Shown: one piece after another, positions 8,921 to 17,515 of the stretch
Numbering within the stretch: position 1 is the first letter of the stretch
Layout of the letters: every line of letters begins with the position of its first letter
Made by a program: the position numbers and the translations under genes
From: Bacteroidota bacterium
Lineage (GTDB): Bacteria; Bacteroidota; Bacteroidia; Sphingobacteriales; Sphingobacteriaceae
Length of the DNA: 64,000 bases
Direction: 5' to 3'
NCBI GenBank assembly: GCA_023450085.1
Contig: JAEXHI010000025.1
Location: forward strand, 1 to 64,000
The notes under the pieces: generated by a model
Told to the model about the DNA's origin: nothing
Database searches by the model: none
Seen by the model: only the letters and a program-made list of their open reading frames with translations

Positions 8921-10309
8921 ATGAACTACGATTTAATTGTTATAGGTAGCGGTCCAGGCGGATATGTTACTGCCATCAGAGCTTCTCAATTAGGTTTCAA
9001 AACCGCTATTGTAGAACGCGAATCATTGGGTGGAATTTGCCTTAACTGGGGCTGTATCCCAACCAAAGCCTTATTAAAAAGTGCACAAGTTTTCGAATAT
9101 ATCAACCACGCTGCTGATTACGGGATCACCACTTCAGAAGCTAAAGCTGATTTCGAAGCAGTAGTTAAACGTAGCCGCGGTGTTGCCGATGGCATGAGCA
9201 AAGGCGTTCAATTCTTGATGAAGAAAAACAAGATTGACGTAATTATGGGCACTGGAAAAGTAAAACCAGGCAACAAAGTAGAAGTTAAAGGAGCTGACGG
9301 TTCTCAAAAAGAACTTAGTGCTAAAAATATCGTGATTGCTACAGGTGCACGCTCAAGAGAGTTGCCTAACTTAAAGCAAGATGGCAAAAAAGTAATTGGC
9401 TACCGCCAAGCAATGGTATTGCCACAACAACCAAAATCAATGGTAGTGGTAGGCTCTGGCGCTATCGGTGTTGAGTTTGCTTATTTTTATGCTACCATGG
9501 GAACAAAAGTAACCATTGTAGAGTTTATGGAAAACATTGTACCAGTAGAAGACGAGGACGTATCAAAACAATTGTTACGTAGCTTGAAAAAAACAGGTAT
9601 CGAAATCATGACTTCTTCAAGTGTTGAATCGGTTGATACTAGTGGTGAAGGTTGTAAAGTACAGGTTAAAACCGCTAGCGGTATGCAAACTATCGAATGC
9701 GACATCGTTCTTTCAGCAGCGGGCGTAGTAGCTAACATTGAAAACATCGGTTTAGAAGAAGTAGGGATCAAAACTGATAAAGGTAAAATTGTAGTTGACG
9801 AATATTACAACACTTCAGTAAAAGGATATTTTGCAATTGGCGATGTGGTTCCTGGTCAAGCGCTAGCACACGTAGCTTCTGCAGAAGGTATTCTTTGCGT
9901 AGAGAAATTAGCCGGAATGCATGTTGAGCCATTAGACTACAACAATATCCCAGGATGTACTTACTGCTCACCAGAAATTGCTTCAGTAGGTTACACCGAA
10001 AAAGCAGCTAAAGCAGCTGGATACGAATTGAAGATTGGCAAATTCCCATTCTCAGCTTCGGGTAAAGCAAGTGCTGCAGGTGCAAAAGATGGTTTCGTTA
10101 AATTAATTTTCGATGCTAAATACGGCGAATTATTAGGTGCTCACATGATTGGTGCCAACGTAACCGAAATGATTGCTGAAATTGTAGTAGCCCGTAAATT
10201 AGAAACTACTGGACACGAAATGATTAAATCAGTACACCCTCACCCAACCATGAGCGAGGCAATTATGGAAGCGGCAGCAGATGCATACGGAGAAGTAATC
10301 CACTTGTAA
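8921..10309 (+). CDS. lpdA: Dihydrolipoyl dehydrogenase (E3)
   Basis: FAD enzyme of 462 residues that reoxidises dihydrolipoyl groups of the 2-oxoacid dehydrogenase complexes and/or the glycine cleavage system, reducing NAD. Seen: N-terminal FAD fingerprint IGSGPGGYV, redox-active disulfide GGICLNWGCIPTKALL, NAD-binding GSGAIGVEF, second FAD motif FAIGDVVPG, and the C-terminal dimer interface with catalytic HPHPTMSEA. It has its own promoter and terminator and no E1 or E2 gene beside it, so it is likely a shared E3. Confidence 0.93.
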   Translation: MNYDLIVIGSGPGGYVTAIRASQLGFKTAIVERESLGGICLNWGCIPTKALLKSAQVFEYINHAADYGITTSEAKADFEAVVKRSRGVADGMSKGVQFLMKKNKIDVIMGTGKVKPGNKVEVKGADGSQKELSAKNIVIATGARSRELPNLKQDGKKVIGYRQAMVLPQQPKSMVVVGSGAIGVEFAYFYATMGTKVTIVEFMENIVPVEDEDVSKQLLRSLKKTGIEIMTSSSVESVDTSGEGCKVQVKTASGMQTIECDIVLSAAGVVANIENIGLEEVGIKTDKGKIVVDEYYNTSVKGYFAIGDVVPGQALAHVASAEGILCVEKLAGMHVEPLDYNNIPGCTYCSPEIASVGYTEKAAKAAGYELKIGKFPFSASGKASAAGAKDGFVKLIFDAKYGELLGAHMIGANVTEMIAEIVVARKLETTGHEMIKSVHPHPTMSEAIMEAAADAYGEVIHL

Positions 10310-10334
10310 GCTAAAGCATTTCAATAAAACATAG

Positions 10335-10364
10335 CCCTATCGATTAAAATCGATAGGGTTTTTT
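10335..10364 (+). terminator. Intrinsic terminator of lpdA
   Basis: Stem CCCTATCGATT/AATCGATAGGG with a two-base loop followed by six T, 25 bp after the lpdA stop. Confidence 0.9.
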
Positions 10365-10430
10365 GTTTATTTTAGGTCAGTTTGTTCCCAAAACTTAGTC
10401 CATAAACCATAAACCTTATACCTTTACAAC

Positions 10431-11273
10431 ATGAAACTCTACACTATAAATACAGGAAATTTTAAATTAGATGGCGGTGCCATGTTTGGCGTAGTTCCTA
10501 AATCTATTTGGCAAAAAACCAACCCAGCCGACGAAAACAATATGTGCTCATGGGCCATGAGATGCCTACTTATTGAAGATGGCGGCAAATTGATTTTGGT
10601 GGACAATGGCTTAGGCAACAAGCAAGATGAGAAATTCTTTGGCCATTATTATCTTCATGGAGATGACACCTTAGATAAATCTTTAGCGGCACAGGGCTTC
10701 CATAGAGATGATATTACCGACGTTTTTTTAACACACCTACATTTTGACCATTGCGGTGGTTCTATTGAAAGACAAGGTGATAAATTAGTACCTGCTTTCA
10801 AAAACGCAGTGTATTGGAGCAATCAACAACACTGGGATTGGGCAGTTACGCCTAATGCAAGGGAAAAAGCTTCTTTTTTAAAGGAAAACATCCTTCCTAT
10901 TCAAGAAAGTGGACAACTTAACTTTATTCCTACGCAAAACAATGTCCATTTTCATGACGGCATTAACATCCGTTTTGCGTACGGACATACTGATGCGATG
11001 ATGTTGCCGCAACTCCAATACAAGGATAAAACCATCGTTTACATGGCCGACCTGCTTCCATCTACAGGACATATCCCACTTCCGTATGTAATGTCGTATG
11101 ATATGTTTCCACTGCAAACCCTTGAAGAAAAGAAAGCATTTTTAGAAGAAGCCGCGACCAATGATTACATTTTATATTTAGAACACGATCCCGTAAACGA
11201 GTGCTGTACAGTACAACAAACAGAAAAAGGAATTCGCTTGAAGGATACCTTCTCACTTACAGACATTTTATAA
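10431..11273 (+). CDS. Metallo-beta-lactamase fold hydrolase
   Basis: A 280-residue zinc-dependent hydrolase of the MBL superfamily without signal peptide. The metal ligands are THLHFDHCGG (about 103), a Gly-His-Thr-Asp segment (GHTDAMM), Asp in YMADLLP and the final His in LEHDP. The spacing is that of the quorum-quenching-lactonase-like / AidC-like branch, but the substrate cannot be inferred. It is followed after 29 bp by the metallophosphoesterase gene on the same strand, so the two may be co-transcribed. Confidence 0.8.
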   Translation: MKLYTINTGNFKLDGGAMFGVVPKSIWQKTNPADENNMCSWAMRCLLIEDGGKLILVDNGLGNKQDEKFFGHYYLHGDDTLDKSLAAQGFHRDDITDVFLTHLHFDHCGGSIERQGDKLVPAFKNAVYWSNQQHWDWAVTPNAREKASFLKENILPIQESGQLNFIPTQNNVHFHDGINIRFAYGHTDAMMLPQLQYKDKTIVYMADLLPSTGHIPLPYVMSYDMFPLQTLEEKKAFLEEAATNDYILYLEHDPVNECCTVQQTEKGIRLKDTFSLTDIL

Positions 11274-11302
11274 AAATAGCGATACGCTCTTGTTATCGTC
11301 AA

Positions 11303-12106
11303 ATGAAACAATTTTATTTTTATCTCGTCATTTTAGCTGTCTTTACTTTCGGATGCAATGGCGTAGAATTTAGCCCTAACCAAAAATTTAGGGACGGCAC
11401 ACCACAAAATGTAAACAATACCGAAATAGCCAAGTTACAGCAAAAAACGGCTGGAGCAAGAATTAGGATTGCCGTTTCTAGCGATACACAGCGAATGTAC
11501 AAAGAGGCACAACTTTTTGTAGATCATGTAAATGCAAGAAATGATGTTGATTTTGTCATCTTAAATGGCGACATCTCCGATTTCGGACAATTACTTGAAT
11601 TTGAGGGCATATACAGCATCTATTCAAAGCTGAAAGTTCCTTTTATCTCCATAGTGGGCAATCATGATTTGGTGGCAAATGGCCCTTATATCTTTAAAAG
11701 GATGTTTGGAGAATTTAATTTCACTTTTAACTACGGCCCAATAAAGTTTGTATGCTTTGATTCAAACAGCCGTGAATACAACTTTAATGGCGCAGTTCCG
11801 GATATTGAATGGCTAAAAGCCAATTTCAAACTTGATGCGGGCACTTCCAATATTATTGCTTTTTCGCATGTTCCACCAAATGATGCCGATTTTGACCCCA
11901 AACTTAGGCCTGTTTACGAACAACTGGCCAATAGCACACCAGGCTTTTTAGCTTCATTTCATGCTCATCAACATCAACCCGACAAAACATATAAGCCGAC
12001 AGACAACAGTGTACCTTTTATCATTACCAACGCCGTACTTAAAAGAGCTTACACTATTCTAGATATTTCCAATGGACAAATTGAAACCACTCCTATTAAT
12101 TTTTAA
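11303..12106 (+). CDS. Calcineurin-like metallophosphoesterase lipoprotein
   Basis: About 267 residues from ATG 11303. This start gives a lipoprotein signal (lipobox VFTFGC); a longer in-frame start would overlap the MBL gene and lose it. Metallophosphoesterase motifs are in order: SSDTQ (the DxQ variant of DxH), LNGDISD, VGNHD, FSHVPP and HAHQH. All dinuclear-metal ligands except the first-motif His (here Gln) are present; the Gln variant also occurs in other members of the family. Probably an envelope phosphodiesterase or phosphatase of unknown substrate. Its 3' end overlaps the next gene by 35 bp. Confidence 0.78.
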   Translation: MKQFYFYLVILAVFTFGCNGVEFSPNQKFRDGTPQNVNNTEIAKLQQKTAGARIRIAVSSDTQRMYKEAQLFVDHVNARNDVDFVILNGDISDFGQLLEFEGIYSIYSKLKVPFISIVGNHDLVANGPYIFKRMFGEFNFTFNYGPIKFVCFDSNSREYNFNGAVPDIEWLKANFKLDAGTSNIIAFSHVPPNDADFDPKLRPVYEQLANSTPGFLASFHAHQHQPDKTYKPTDNSVPFIITNAVLKRAYTILDISNGQIETTPINF

Positions 12107-12668
12107 CATCTTTTTTATTACATCCTTAAGTTTCGGACAAAGCAAAATACTCAAAGCCTTAACTCCTGACTTTATCAACCTACAATATGGAGGTAGCATT
12201 GGATATGTAAGTACTGGCGTGGGTTATCATTTTCTTGGGGAAAAAACCTCATTAAGTTTCAATTATGGATTTGTCCCTTCAAGCAAAGGCGGTCCTTTGA
12301 ATATCCTCACTCCCAAATTCGACTACAAGCCATTTAACATTCATTTTGGCAATAATATAGTATGGAAGCCCATCAACCCAGGATTATTCATTTCTTATAC
12401 CTTGGGACGTAATTTTGATAAAAAATTTGACCCAAAACAATATCCAGATGGCTATTACTGGTGGTCAACTGCTTTAAAAATACATTTGGGCTTTAGCACA
12501 GAAATAAAGATTTTAGGAAGTCAGAAATCTGCAATTAAAGCAGTAAGCCTTTATGCAGAAACCAACACCAACGACCTTTACCTCATTAGTTGGTTTGAAA
12601 ATCGCACTACCACACCTATTGGTAGAATATTTTCAATGGGCTATGGGGTACGACTACACCTAAAATAA
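12072..12668 (+). CDS. Hypothetical outer-membrane or periplasmic protein
   Basis: A 198-residue protein with an N-terminal signal peptide ending SLSFGQ. The mature part has alternating aromatic and Gly-rich strands (GGSIGYVSTGVGYHF, LFISYTLGRNF, IFSMGYGVRLHL) and ends in an amphipathic strand, as in small outer-membrane beta-barrels. The start overlaps the preceding phosphoesterase by 35 bp in another frame, which implies translational coupling; a start inside the overlap is supported because only it provides the signal peptide. Function unknown. Confidence 0.68.
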   Translation: MDKLKPLLLIFNIFFITSLSFGQSKILKALTPDFINLQYGGSIGYVSTGVGYHFLGEKTSLSFNYGFVPSSKGGPLNILTPKFDYKPFNIHFGNNIVWKPINPGLFISYTLGRNFDKKFDPKQYPDGYYWWSTALKIHLGFSTEIKILGSQKSAIKAVSLYAETNTNDLYLISWFENRTTTPIGRIFSMGYGVRLHLK

Positions 12669-13031
12669 AATTATCCTAATGATTACTGTAGAGTTTTGTG
12701 CACAAGCCTGTCGCAAGCTGTTGATACATTTATACGACAACTGCCATCTTAATGTCTCGTTATTTGCACAAAACTGAAAATTTCAAAAACAAAACATGCC
12801 AATAATAACCAAACAACAATATATTTTAATTGATATTCGATAAATAAAAATCATATATCAATAAAACATCAAAACTGACAGGAACTCAATTTGGAATGAT
12901 TTTTGTAGTAAAGAAATCGTTCAAAAATACGTGACAAAACGTAACATTTTCAGTAATTTAACTTTCAGATATGCATAAAAAAACACTATTTTTGCAGTTC
13001 TGAAAAACAAAACGAGGATCAAAACACATAG
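12669..13031. other. Intergenic region before the sigma factor gene
   Basis: In 363 bp I see no gene. The right end carries the rpoD -7 element TATTTTTG (12987-12994). The rest is AT-rich without an obvious hairpin terminator for the upstream gene. Confidence 0.5.
12987..12994 (+). promoter_or_regulatory. -7 element of rpoD promoter
   Basis: TATTTTTG matches TAnnTTTG, 37 bp before the ATG, with a weak TTTC 20 bp upstream as -33 element. Confidence 0.6.
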
Positions 13032-13892
13032 ATGAGACAACTCAAAATAACCCAATCCATTACCAACCGCGAAAGTCAATCATTAGACAAATACTTGCAT
13101 GAGATTGGAAAAGTAGATTTAATTACCGCAGAAGAAGAAGTAATTTTAGCCCGTAAGATTCGTGAGGGAGATCAAGCCGCTCTTGAAAGACTAACCAAAA
13201 CCAACCTCCGTTTTGTGGTTTCGGTAGCTAAACAATATCAAAATCAAGGTTTAACGCTTGGTGATTTAATCAACGAAGGTAACTTAGGCTTAATTAAAGC
13301 GGCAAAACGTTTTGATGAAACCAAAGGTTTTAAATTCATTTCATACGCAGTATGGTGGATTCGTCAATCAATTTTGCAGGCAATTGCCGAGCAAAGCCGT
13401 ATTGTACGTTTACCTTTAAACCAAGTAGGTTCATTAAGCAAAATCAGTAAAGCTTTCTCTAAATTAGAGCAAGAATATGAGCGTGAGCCTTCTCCAGAAG
13501 AATTGGCAGATATTTTAGAAACTACGGTTGATAAAATTTCAGATACGCTAAGCAACTCTGGTCGTCACGTTTCAATGGACGCACCATTTGTTCAAGGTGA
13601 AGAAAATACACTTCTTGATGTATTAGAAAACCACGAACCTAATACCGATAGCAATTTGATCAACGAATCACTTTCGGAAGAAATTAAGCGTTCGTTATCT
13701 ACACTTACAGAAAGAGAACGTGAGATTATCGTATTATTTTTCGGTTTAAGTACTAATCATCCACTTTCATTAGAAGAGATTGGAGAGAAATTCAACTTGA
13801 CACGTGAACGTGTACGTCAAATCAAGGACAAAGCATTACAACGTTTACGTCACACTTCAAGAAGCAAAATCTTGAAATCATACTTAGGTTAA
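13032..13892 (+). CDS. rpoD: Primary RNA polymerase sigma factor (sigma-70 family, short Bacteroidetes form)
   Basis: A 286-residue sigma factor. Region 1.2 begins at SLDKYLHEIGKVDLI; region 2 contains NLRFVVSVAKQYQNQG and the -10-reading helix YAVWWIRQSILQAIAEQ; region 3 follows; region 4 ends with the helix-turn-helix SLEEIGEKFNLTRERVRQI. Region 1.1 and the long non-conserved insert are absent, as in the sigma-ABfr-type primary factors of Bacteroidetes that read TAnnTTTG promoters. The promoters described throughout this window fit that specificity. Terminator directly downstream. Confidence 0.92.
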   Translation: MRQLKITQSITNRESQSLDKYLHEIGKVDLITAEEEVILARKIREGDQAALERLTKTNLRFVVSVAKQYQNQGLTLGDLINEGNLGLIKAAKRFDETKGFKFISYAVWWIRQSILQAIAEQSRIVRLPLNQVGSLSKISKAFSKLEQEYEREPSPEELADILETTVDKISDTLSNSGRHVSMDAPFVQGEENTLLDVLENHEPNTDSNLINESLSEEIKRSLSTLTEREREIIVLFFGLSTNHPLSLEEIGEKFNLTRERVRQIKDKALQRLRHTSRSKILKSYLG

Positions 13893-13958
13893 CACCACAC
13901 ATAGTGTACTTTTAACACACTATAAAACAATATTTTACAAGAAAATAAAAGCGGAAAA

Positions 13959-13984
13959 GATTGGGAAAGCACCCAATCTTTTTT
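13959..13984 (+). terminator. Intrinsic terminator of rpoD, merging into the gap promoter
   Basis: Stem GATTGGG/CCCAATC with loop AAAGCA followed by six T. The T-run continues directly into the -7 element TACTTTTG at 13984-13991, so terminator and next promoter form one composite. Confidence 0.82.
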
Positions 13985-13991
13985 ACTTTTG
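13984..13991 (+). promoter_or_regulatory. -7 element of the GAPDH promoter
   Basis: TACTTTTG matches TAnnTTTG; a TTGG within the terminator stem 19 bp upstream (13961-13964) can serve as the -33 element. The ATG follows at 14021. Confidence 0.6.
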
Positions 13992-14020
13992 CGGCATTTC
14001 TAACCAAAATAATTTCTTGT

Positions 14021-15469
14021 ATGTCTAATAAATATCAATCGGAGTTTCAAAACTGGATTGAAAAAGAAAAAAAAGCACTTGAGTTAATTAAGTGCGTAGG
14101 CCATTTATGGTTCGATAGATCTATTGAACTTGTACTTTTCCGCAAGCCCCTGTTTGATGTTGGCAGTAGCGAAATCCTTGCCTATCATCAGTATGCCAAA
14201 GAAATTAGTGGGAAAGATATTTCTATCTATGAAACCCTAGAACTTGCCAATACCATTGCAAAATCTAGCATCGCCCCTTCTCGTATTGATATTGGCAGAT
14301 TAGCTTCTGAATGGCTTGACCATAGCAACAACCAATCATCTATGCATGATTTCATCATCAGCAAACTGGGAAGCCACATTGGTAAAGACAAAATCAATTT
14401 AAAGCCAAAAGACGTTGTTTTGTATGGTTTTGGACGTATTGGCCGTATTGCAGCCAGAGAATTGATTGTACAGGCCGGCAAAGGCGAACAATTGCGTTTA
14501 AGAGCTATTGTTACTCGTAGCTATAGCGATGAGGAATTGACCAAACGTGCTGAATTATTACGTACCGATTCGATACACGGTCCATTTAGCGGAACCATTG
14601 TAGAAGATCATGAAAATAAAGCAATCATTGTAAATGGGCAAACCATCTATTTAATTGAGGTGAAAAACCCTGAAGATGCCGATTATACTCAGTATGGCAT
14701 TAATGATGCTTTAGTAATTGATAATACAGGAGTTTTTCGTGACAGAGAAGGTTTAGGCAGACACTTAAAAGCCAAAGGAGTAAGCAAAGTATTACTAACT
14801 GCTCCTGCTAAAGGCGATATCCCAAATATCGTGACAGGCATTAATGATGCTGACTTTGACTTTAACGAAGAAACCATTTTTTCAAATGCTTCTTGTACCA
14901 CCAATGCTATTATCCCCGTATTAAAAATAGTAGAGGACAACTTCGGGATAGAAAAAGGTCATATTGAAACGGTACACTCGTACACCAATGACCAAAATCT
15001 ATTAGATAACTATCACAAAAAATACCGTAGAGGTCGTTCAGCAGCCTTAAATTTAGTGATTACCGAAACTGGCGCTGATAAGGCCGTTGCTAAAGTTTTA
15101 CCTCAATTAGCAGGCAAATTAACGGGAAATGCCGTTCGTGTACCTACGCCGAATGTTTCGCTGGCGATTTTAAATCTTTCGTTAAACCAAGAGGTCACTA
15201 AAGATGCGGTAGAAGGTGTATTGAAACAAGCGTCGTTATTCGGAGACCTTTCTGAGCAATTGGAATACTCTGTTTCAAATGAGCTGGTAAGTACCGATTT
15301 AATTGGGAACAGTCATGCTTCTATTGTAGACGGCCCTGCGACCATCATTTCTAAAGATGGCAAATCTTTGGTATTGTACGCTTGGTACGATAACGAGTAT
15401 GGCTATACCCGTCAGGTAATCCGTTTAGCTAAGAAAATTGCTGGCGTAGTAAGGCTTACTTATTATTAG
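14021..15469 (+). CDS. gap: Glyceraldehyde-3-phosphate dehydrogenase, long form
   Basis: About 482 residues from ATG 14021; the upstream in-frame ATG would lie inside the rpoD terminator. The Rossmann motif GFGRIGRIA appears only after an N-terminal extension of about 125 residues, so the protein is far longer than classical GAPDH (about 335). Catalytic ASCTTNA and ETVHSYTNDQ are intact, as are RRGRSAALN and the C-terminal WYDNEYGY. Long GAPDHs of this kind are usual in Bacteroidetes; whether this is the main glycolytic or a gluconeogenic/NADP enzyme is not decidable here. Single gene with its own promoter and terminator. Confidence 0.88.
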   Translation: MSNKYQSEFQNWIEKEKKALELIKCVGHLWFDRSIELVLFRKPLFDVGSSEILAYHQYAKEISGKDISIYETLELANTIAKSSIAPSRIDIGRLASEWLDHSNNQSSMHDFIISKLGSHIGKDKINLKPKDVVLYGFGRIGRIAARELIVQAGKGEQLRLRAIVTRSYSDEELTKRAELLRTDSIHGPFSGTIVEDHENKAIIVNGQTIYLIEVKNPEDADYTQYGINDALVIDNTGVFRDREGLGRHLKAKGVSKVLLTAPAKGDIPNIVTGINDADFDFNEETIFSNASCTTNAIIPVLKIVEDNFGIEKGHIETVHSYTNDQNLLDNYHKKYRRGRSAALNLVITETGADKAVAKVLPQLAGKLTGNAVRVPTPNVSLAILNLSLNQEVTKDAVEGVLKQASLFGDLSEQLEYSVSNELVSTDLIGNSHASIVDGPATIISKDGKSLVLYAWYDNEYGYTRQVIRLAKKIAGVVRLTYY

Positions 15470-15498
15470 TCATTTAACCAAACAAACTACTATATTGT

Positions 15499-15528
15499 GG
15501 CACATTCCTTAACGGATGTGCCCTTTTT
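15499..15528 (+). terminator. Intrinsic terminator of gap, merging into the phzF promoter
   Basis: Stem GGCACAT/ATGTGCC with an inner CC/GG pair, then CTTTTTA. The T-run flows into TATTTTTG (15528-15535), the -7 element of the next gene, as at the rpoD/gap junction. Confidence 0.82.
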
Positions 15529-15535
15529 ATTTTTG
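15528..15535 (+). promoter_or_regulatory. -7 element of the PhzF-family gene
   Basis: TATTTTTG matches TAnnTTTG, 16 bp before the first ATG. No clear -33 element, since that position is occupied by the terminator stem. Confidence 0.5.
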
Positions 15536-15551
15536 TACACGTTAAAGCTTA

Positions 15552-16349
15552 ATGAGTATCATGACTAAACTCCCCATTTATCAAGTAGATGCCTTCACTG
15601 ATCAGCTATTTGGAGGTAATCCTGCAGCTGTAGTACCCTTAAACCAATGGCTACCTGCCAATGAGATGCAAAAAATCGCTGCAGAAAATAATATCTCCGA
15701 AACGGCTTTCTTTATTCCACAGGGCGATCATTATGAGCTACGCTGGTTTACTCCTACTTTCGAAATAGATTTATGTGGTCATGCTACTTTGGCTACGGCC
15801 CATATCTTATTTACCGAGCTCAACCATACAAAAGATGAAATCCATTTTCATACGTTAAAAGCTGGAACTTTAACTGTGACCAGAAAGGATGGTTTGTACA
15901 CTTTGGATTTCCCAGCTAGGCCCGTTACAGCGCATGAAGTTCCTGATGCACTTATTGAGGCCATTGGCAGTAAAAAGCCCGTAGAAGTATGGAGAGCGAG
16001 AGACATTATGTTGGTGTATGAAAACGAAGAGGACATTAAGCATTTAAAACCTGATTTCTCTGCTTTGGCGAAAATTGACAAAGATGGTGTGATTGTTACT
16101 GCAAAAGGTAATGATTGTGATTTTGTTTCGCGTTTTTTCATCCCTGAAGCGGGCATTAACGAAGATCCGGTAACAGGATCTACACATTGTAACCTTATTC
16201 CCTACTGGGCCGAAAAACTAGGCAAAAACAATTTACATGCCTTTCAGATTTCAGAAAGAAGAGGCGAATTGTGGTGCGAGTTAAAAGGAGATCGTGTATT
16301 GATGAGCGGTAATGCAGTGACCTACCTTAAAGGCGAAATTTATATTTAA
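15552..16349 (+). CDS. PhzF family isomerase/epimerase
   Basis: A 265-residue protein with the duplicated diaminopimelate-epimerase-like fold of PhzF. Seen: YQVDAFTDQLFGGNPAAVV at the N-terminus, ENNISETAFF with the catalytic Glu, DLCGHATLATAHIL, and the second-half signature EDPVTGSTHC. Family members isomerise dihydroxyanthranilate in phenazine pathways, but most homologues outside such clusters, like this one, have unknown substrates. The first ATG (15552) and a second at 15561 are both possible starts. It shares a bidirectional terminator with the convergent aldo-keto reductase. Confidence 0.85.
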   Translation: MSIMTKLPIYQVDAFTDQLFGGNPAAVVPLNQWLPANEMQKIAAENNISETAFFIPQGDHYELRWFTPTFEIDLCGHATLATAHILFTELNHTKDEIHFHTLKAGTLTVTRKDGLYTLDFPARPVTAHEVPDALIEAIGSKKPVEVWRARDIMLVYENEEDIKHLKPDFSALAKIDKDGVIVTAKGNDCDFVSRFFIPEAGINEDPVTGSTHCNLIPYWAEKLGKNNLHAFQISERRGELWCELKGDRVLMSGNAVTYLKGEIYI

Positions 16350-16351
16350 AA

Positions 16352-16391
16352 AGACAAGGCAGCTAGTAAATAGTTACCAGCTGCCTTGTTT
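16352..16391. terminator. Bidirectional terminator between phzF-like and aldo-keto reductase genes
   Basis: Eleven-base stem ACAAGGCAGCT/AGCTGCCTTGT extended inside by GTAA/TTAC, with A-run on the left and T-run on the right, between two convergent stop codons. Confidence 0.85.
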
Positions 16392-16407
16392 CAGATTATC
16401 TTTGAAA

Positions 16408-17391
16408 TTAAAAATCTGCTGGCTTAGGTTTATTGGCAACAATACCTTCAATTTCAGCCAATACATCTTCTGTTAATAAAGGTAGTACTTCTAACACTTG
16501 AAGATTCTCTTGCAATTGAGGCACTTTAGAAGCACCCAAAATTACTGTACTCACATTTGGGTTTTTTAAGCACCAAGCAATAGATAGCTTCGCCAAAGGA
16601 ATTTCCAGTTGATTAGCGAGTTGTTGTAGCTTCTCCGCTTTCTCCATCCTATCAGCAGCCAAAGTTCTATCTTTAAGCCACTCCAAGCCTGCCATTCCCA
16701 ATCGGGTACCTTCTACCCCACTATTGGTGTATTTCCCAGACAAAATACCCGAAGCTAATGGCGACCAAATGGTTGTGCCTAAACCATGATTATTAAATAA
16801 ATGCAAAAACTCTTTCTCTAGCTTATTGCGCTCAAACAAATTGTATTGCGGTTGCTCCATAGTAGGACCAATAAGATTGTACTGTTTGGCAATGGCAATG
16901 GCTTCCATGATCTCGGCAGCACTCCATTCAGAAGTTCCCCAATACAAAATCTTACCTTGCTGCAAAAGCGTATTCATCGCCCAAACGGTCTCTTCAATGG
17001 GCGTGTTTTTATCAGGACGATGGCAAAAATATAAATCTAGATAATCTACTTGCAAACGCTTTAACGCCGCATTACAAGCTTCAATAACATGTTTACGGGA
17101 CAATCCTACTCGGTTGGGTCCTTTGTTCTCCGTTCCAAAAAAAACCTTACTAGAAACCACAAATGATTCGCGTTCCCAGCCTTTGCTTTTAAGGATATTT
17201 CCCATTACAATTTCCGATTTCCCTTCGGCATAGCCTTCTGCATTGTCAAAAAAATTGACACCTGCATCATAAGCAACACCCATCAATTCATCAGCTACTT
17301 TATCGCTAATTTGGTTGCCAAAAGTTAACCAGCTACCAAATGAAAGGGCACTTACTTGCAGCCCTGATTTTCCTAGTCTTCTATATTCCAT
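16408..17391 (-). CDS. Aldo/keto reductase, Kv-beta-like branch
   Basis: NADPH-dependent (beta/alpha)8-barrel oxidoreductase of 327 residues. The tetrad is recognisable: Asp and Tyr in FFDNAEGYAEGKSE, Lys in VVSSKVFFG and His in LYFCHRPD. The C-terminal cofactor segment NPNVSTVILGASKVPQLQENL is typical of the branch related to potassium-channel beta subunits and YghZ. Substrate not predictable. Single gene. Confidence 0.86.
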   Translation of the reverse strand: MEYRRLGKSGLQVSALSFGSWLTFGNQISDKVADELMGVAYDAGVNFFDNAEGYAEGKSEIVMGNILKSKGWERESFVVSSKVFFGTENKGPNRVGLSRKHVIEACNAALKRLQVDYLDLYFCHRPDKNTPIEETVWAMNTLLQQGKILYWGTSEWSAAEIMEAIAIAKQYNLIGPTMEQPQYNLFERNKLEKEFLHLFNNHGLGTTIWSPLASGILSGKYTNSGVEGTRLGMAGLEWLKDRTLAADRMEKAEKLQQLANQLEIPLAKLSIAWCLKNPNVSTVILGASKVPQLQENLQVLEVLPLLTEDVLAEIEGIVANKPKPADF

Positions 17392-17515
17392 TATATGAAA
17401 ATTTGATAAAGCAATTTAGAAAGTTATTGGCAGAGCGCAACCCACCTCCTAATCATTTTACAAAAACAAAACTTTTTTGTTAGATATTCATAACTTTAAG
17501 CTTCAAAGAAAATTT

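Noticed and set aside
10439..11256. Minus-strand frames opposite the MBL hydrolase
   Set aside because: They are short, overlapping antisense frames; the plus-strand zinc motifs prove the coding strand.
13961..14020. Upstream in-frame ATG for gap
   Set aside because: It lies in the stem of the rpoD terminator, before the gap promoter.
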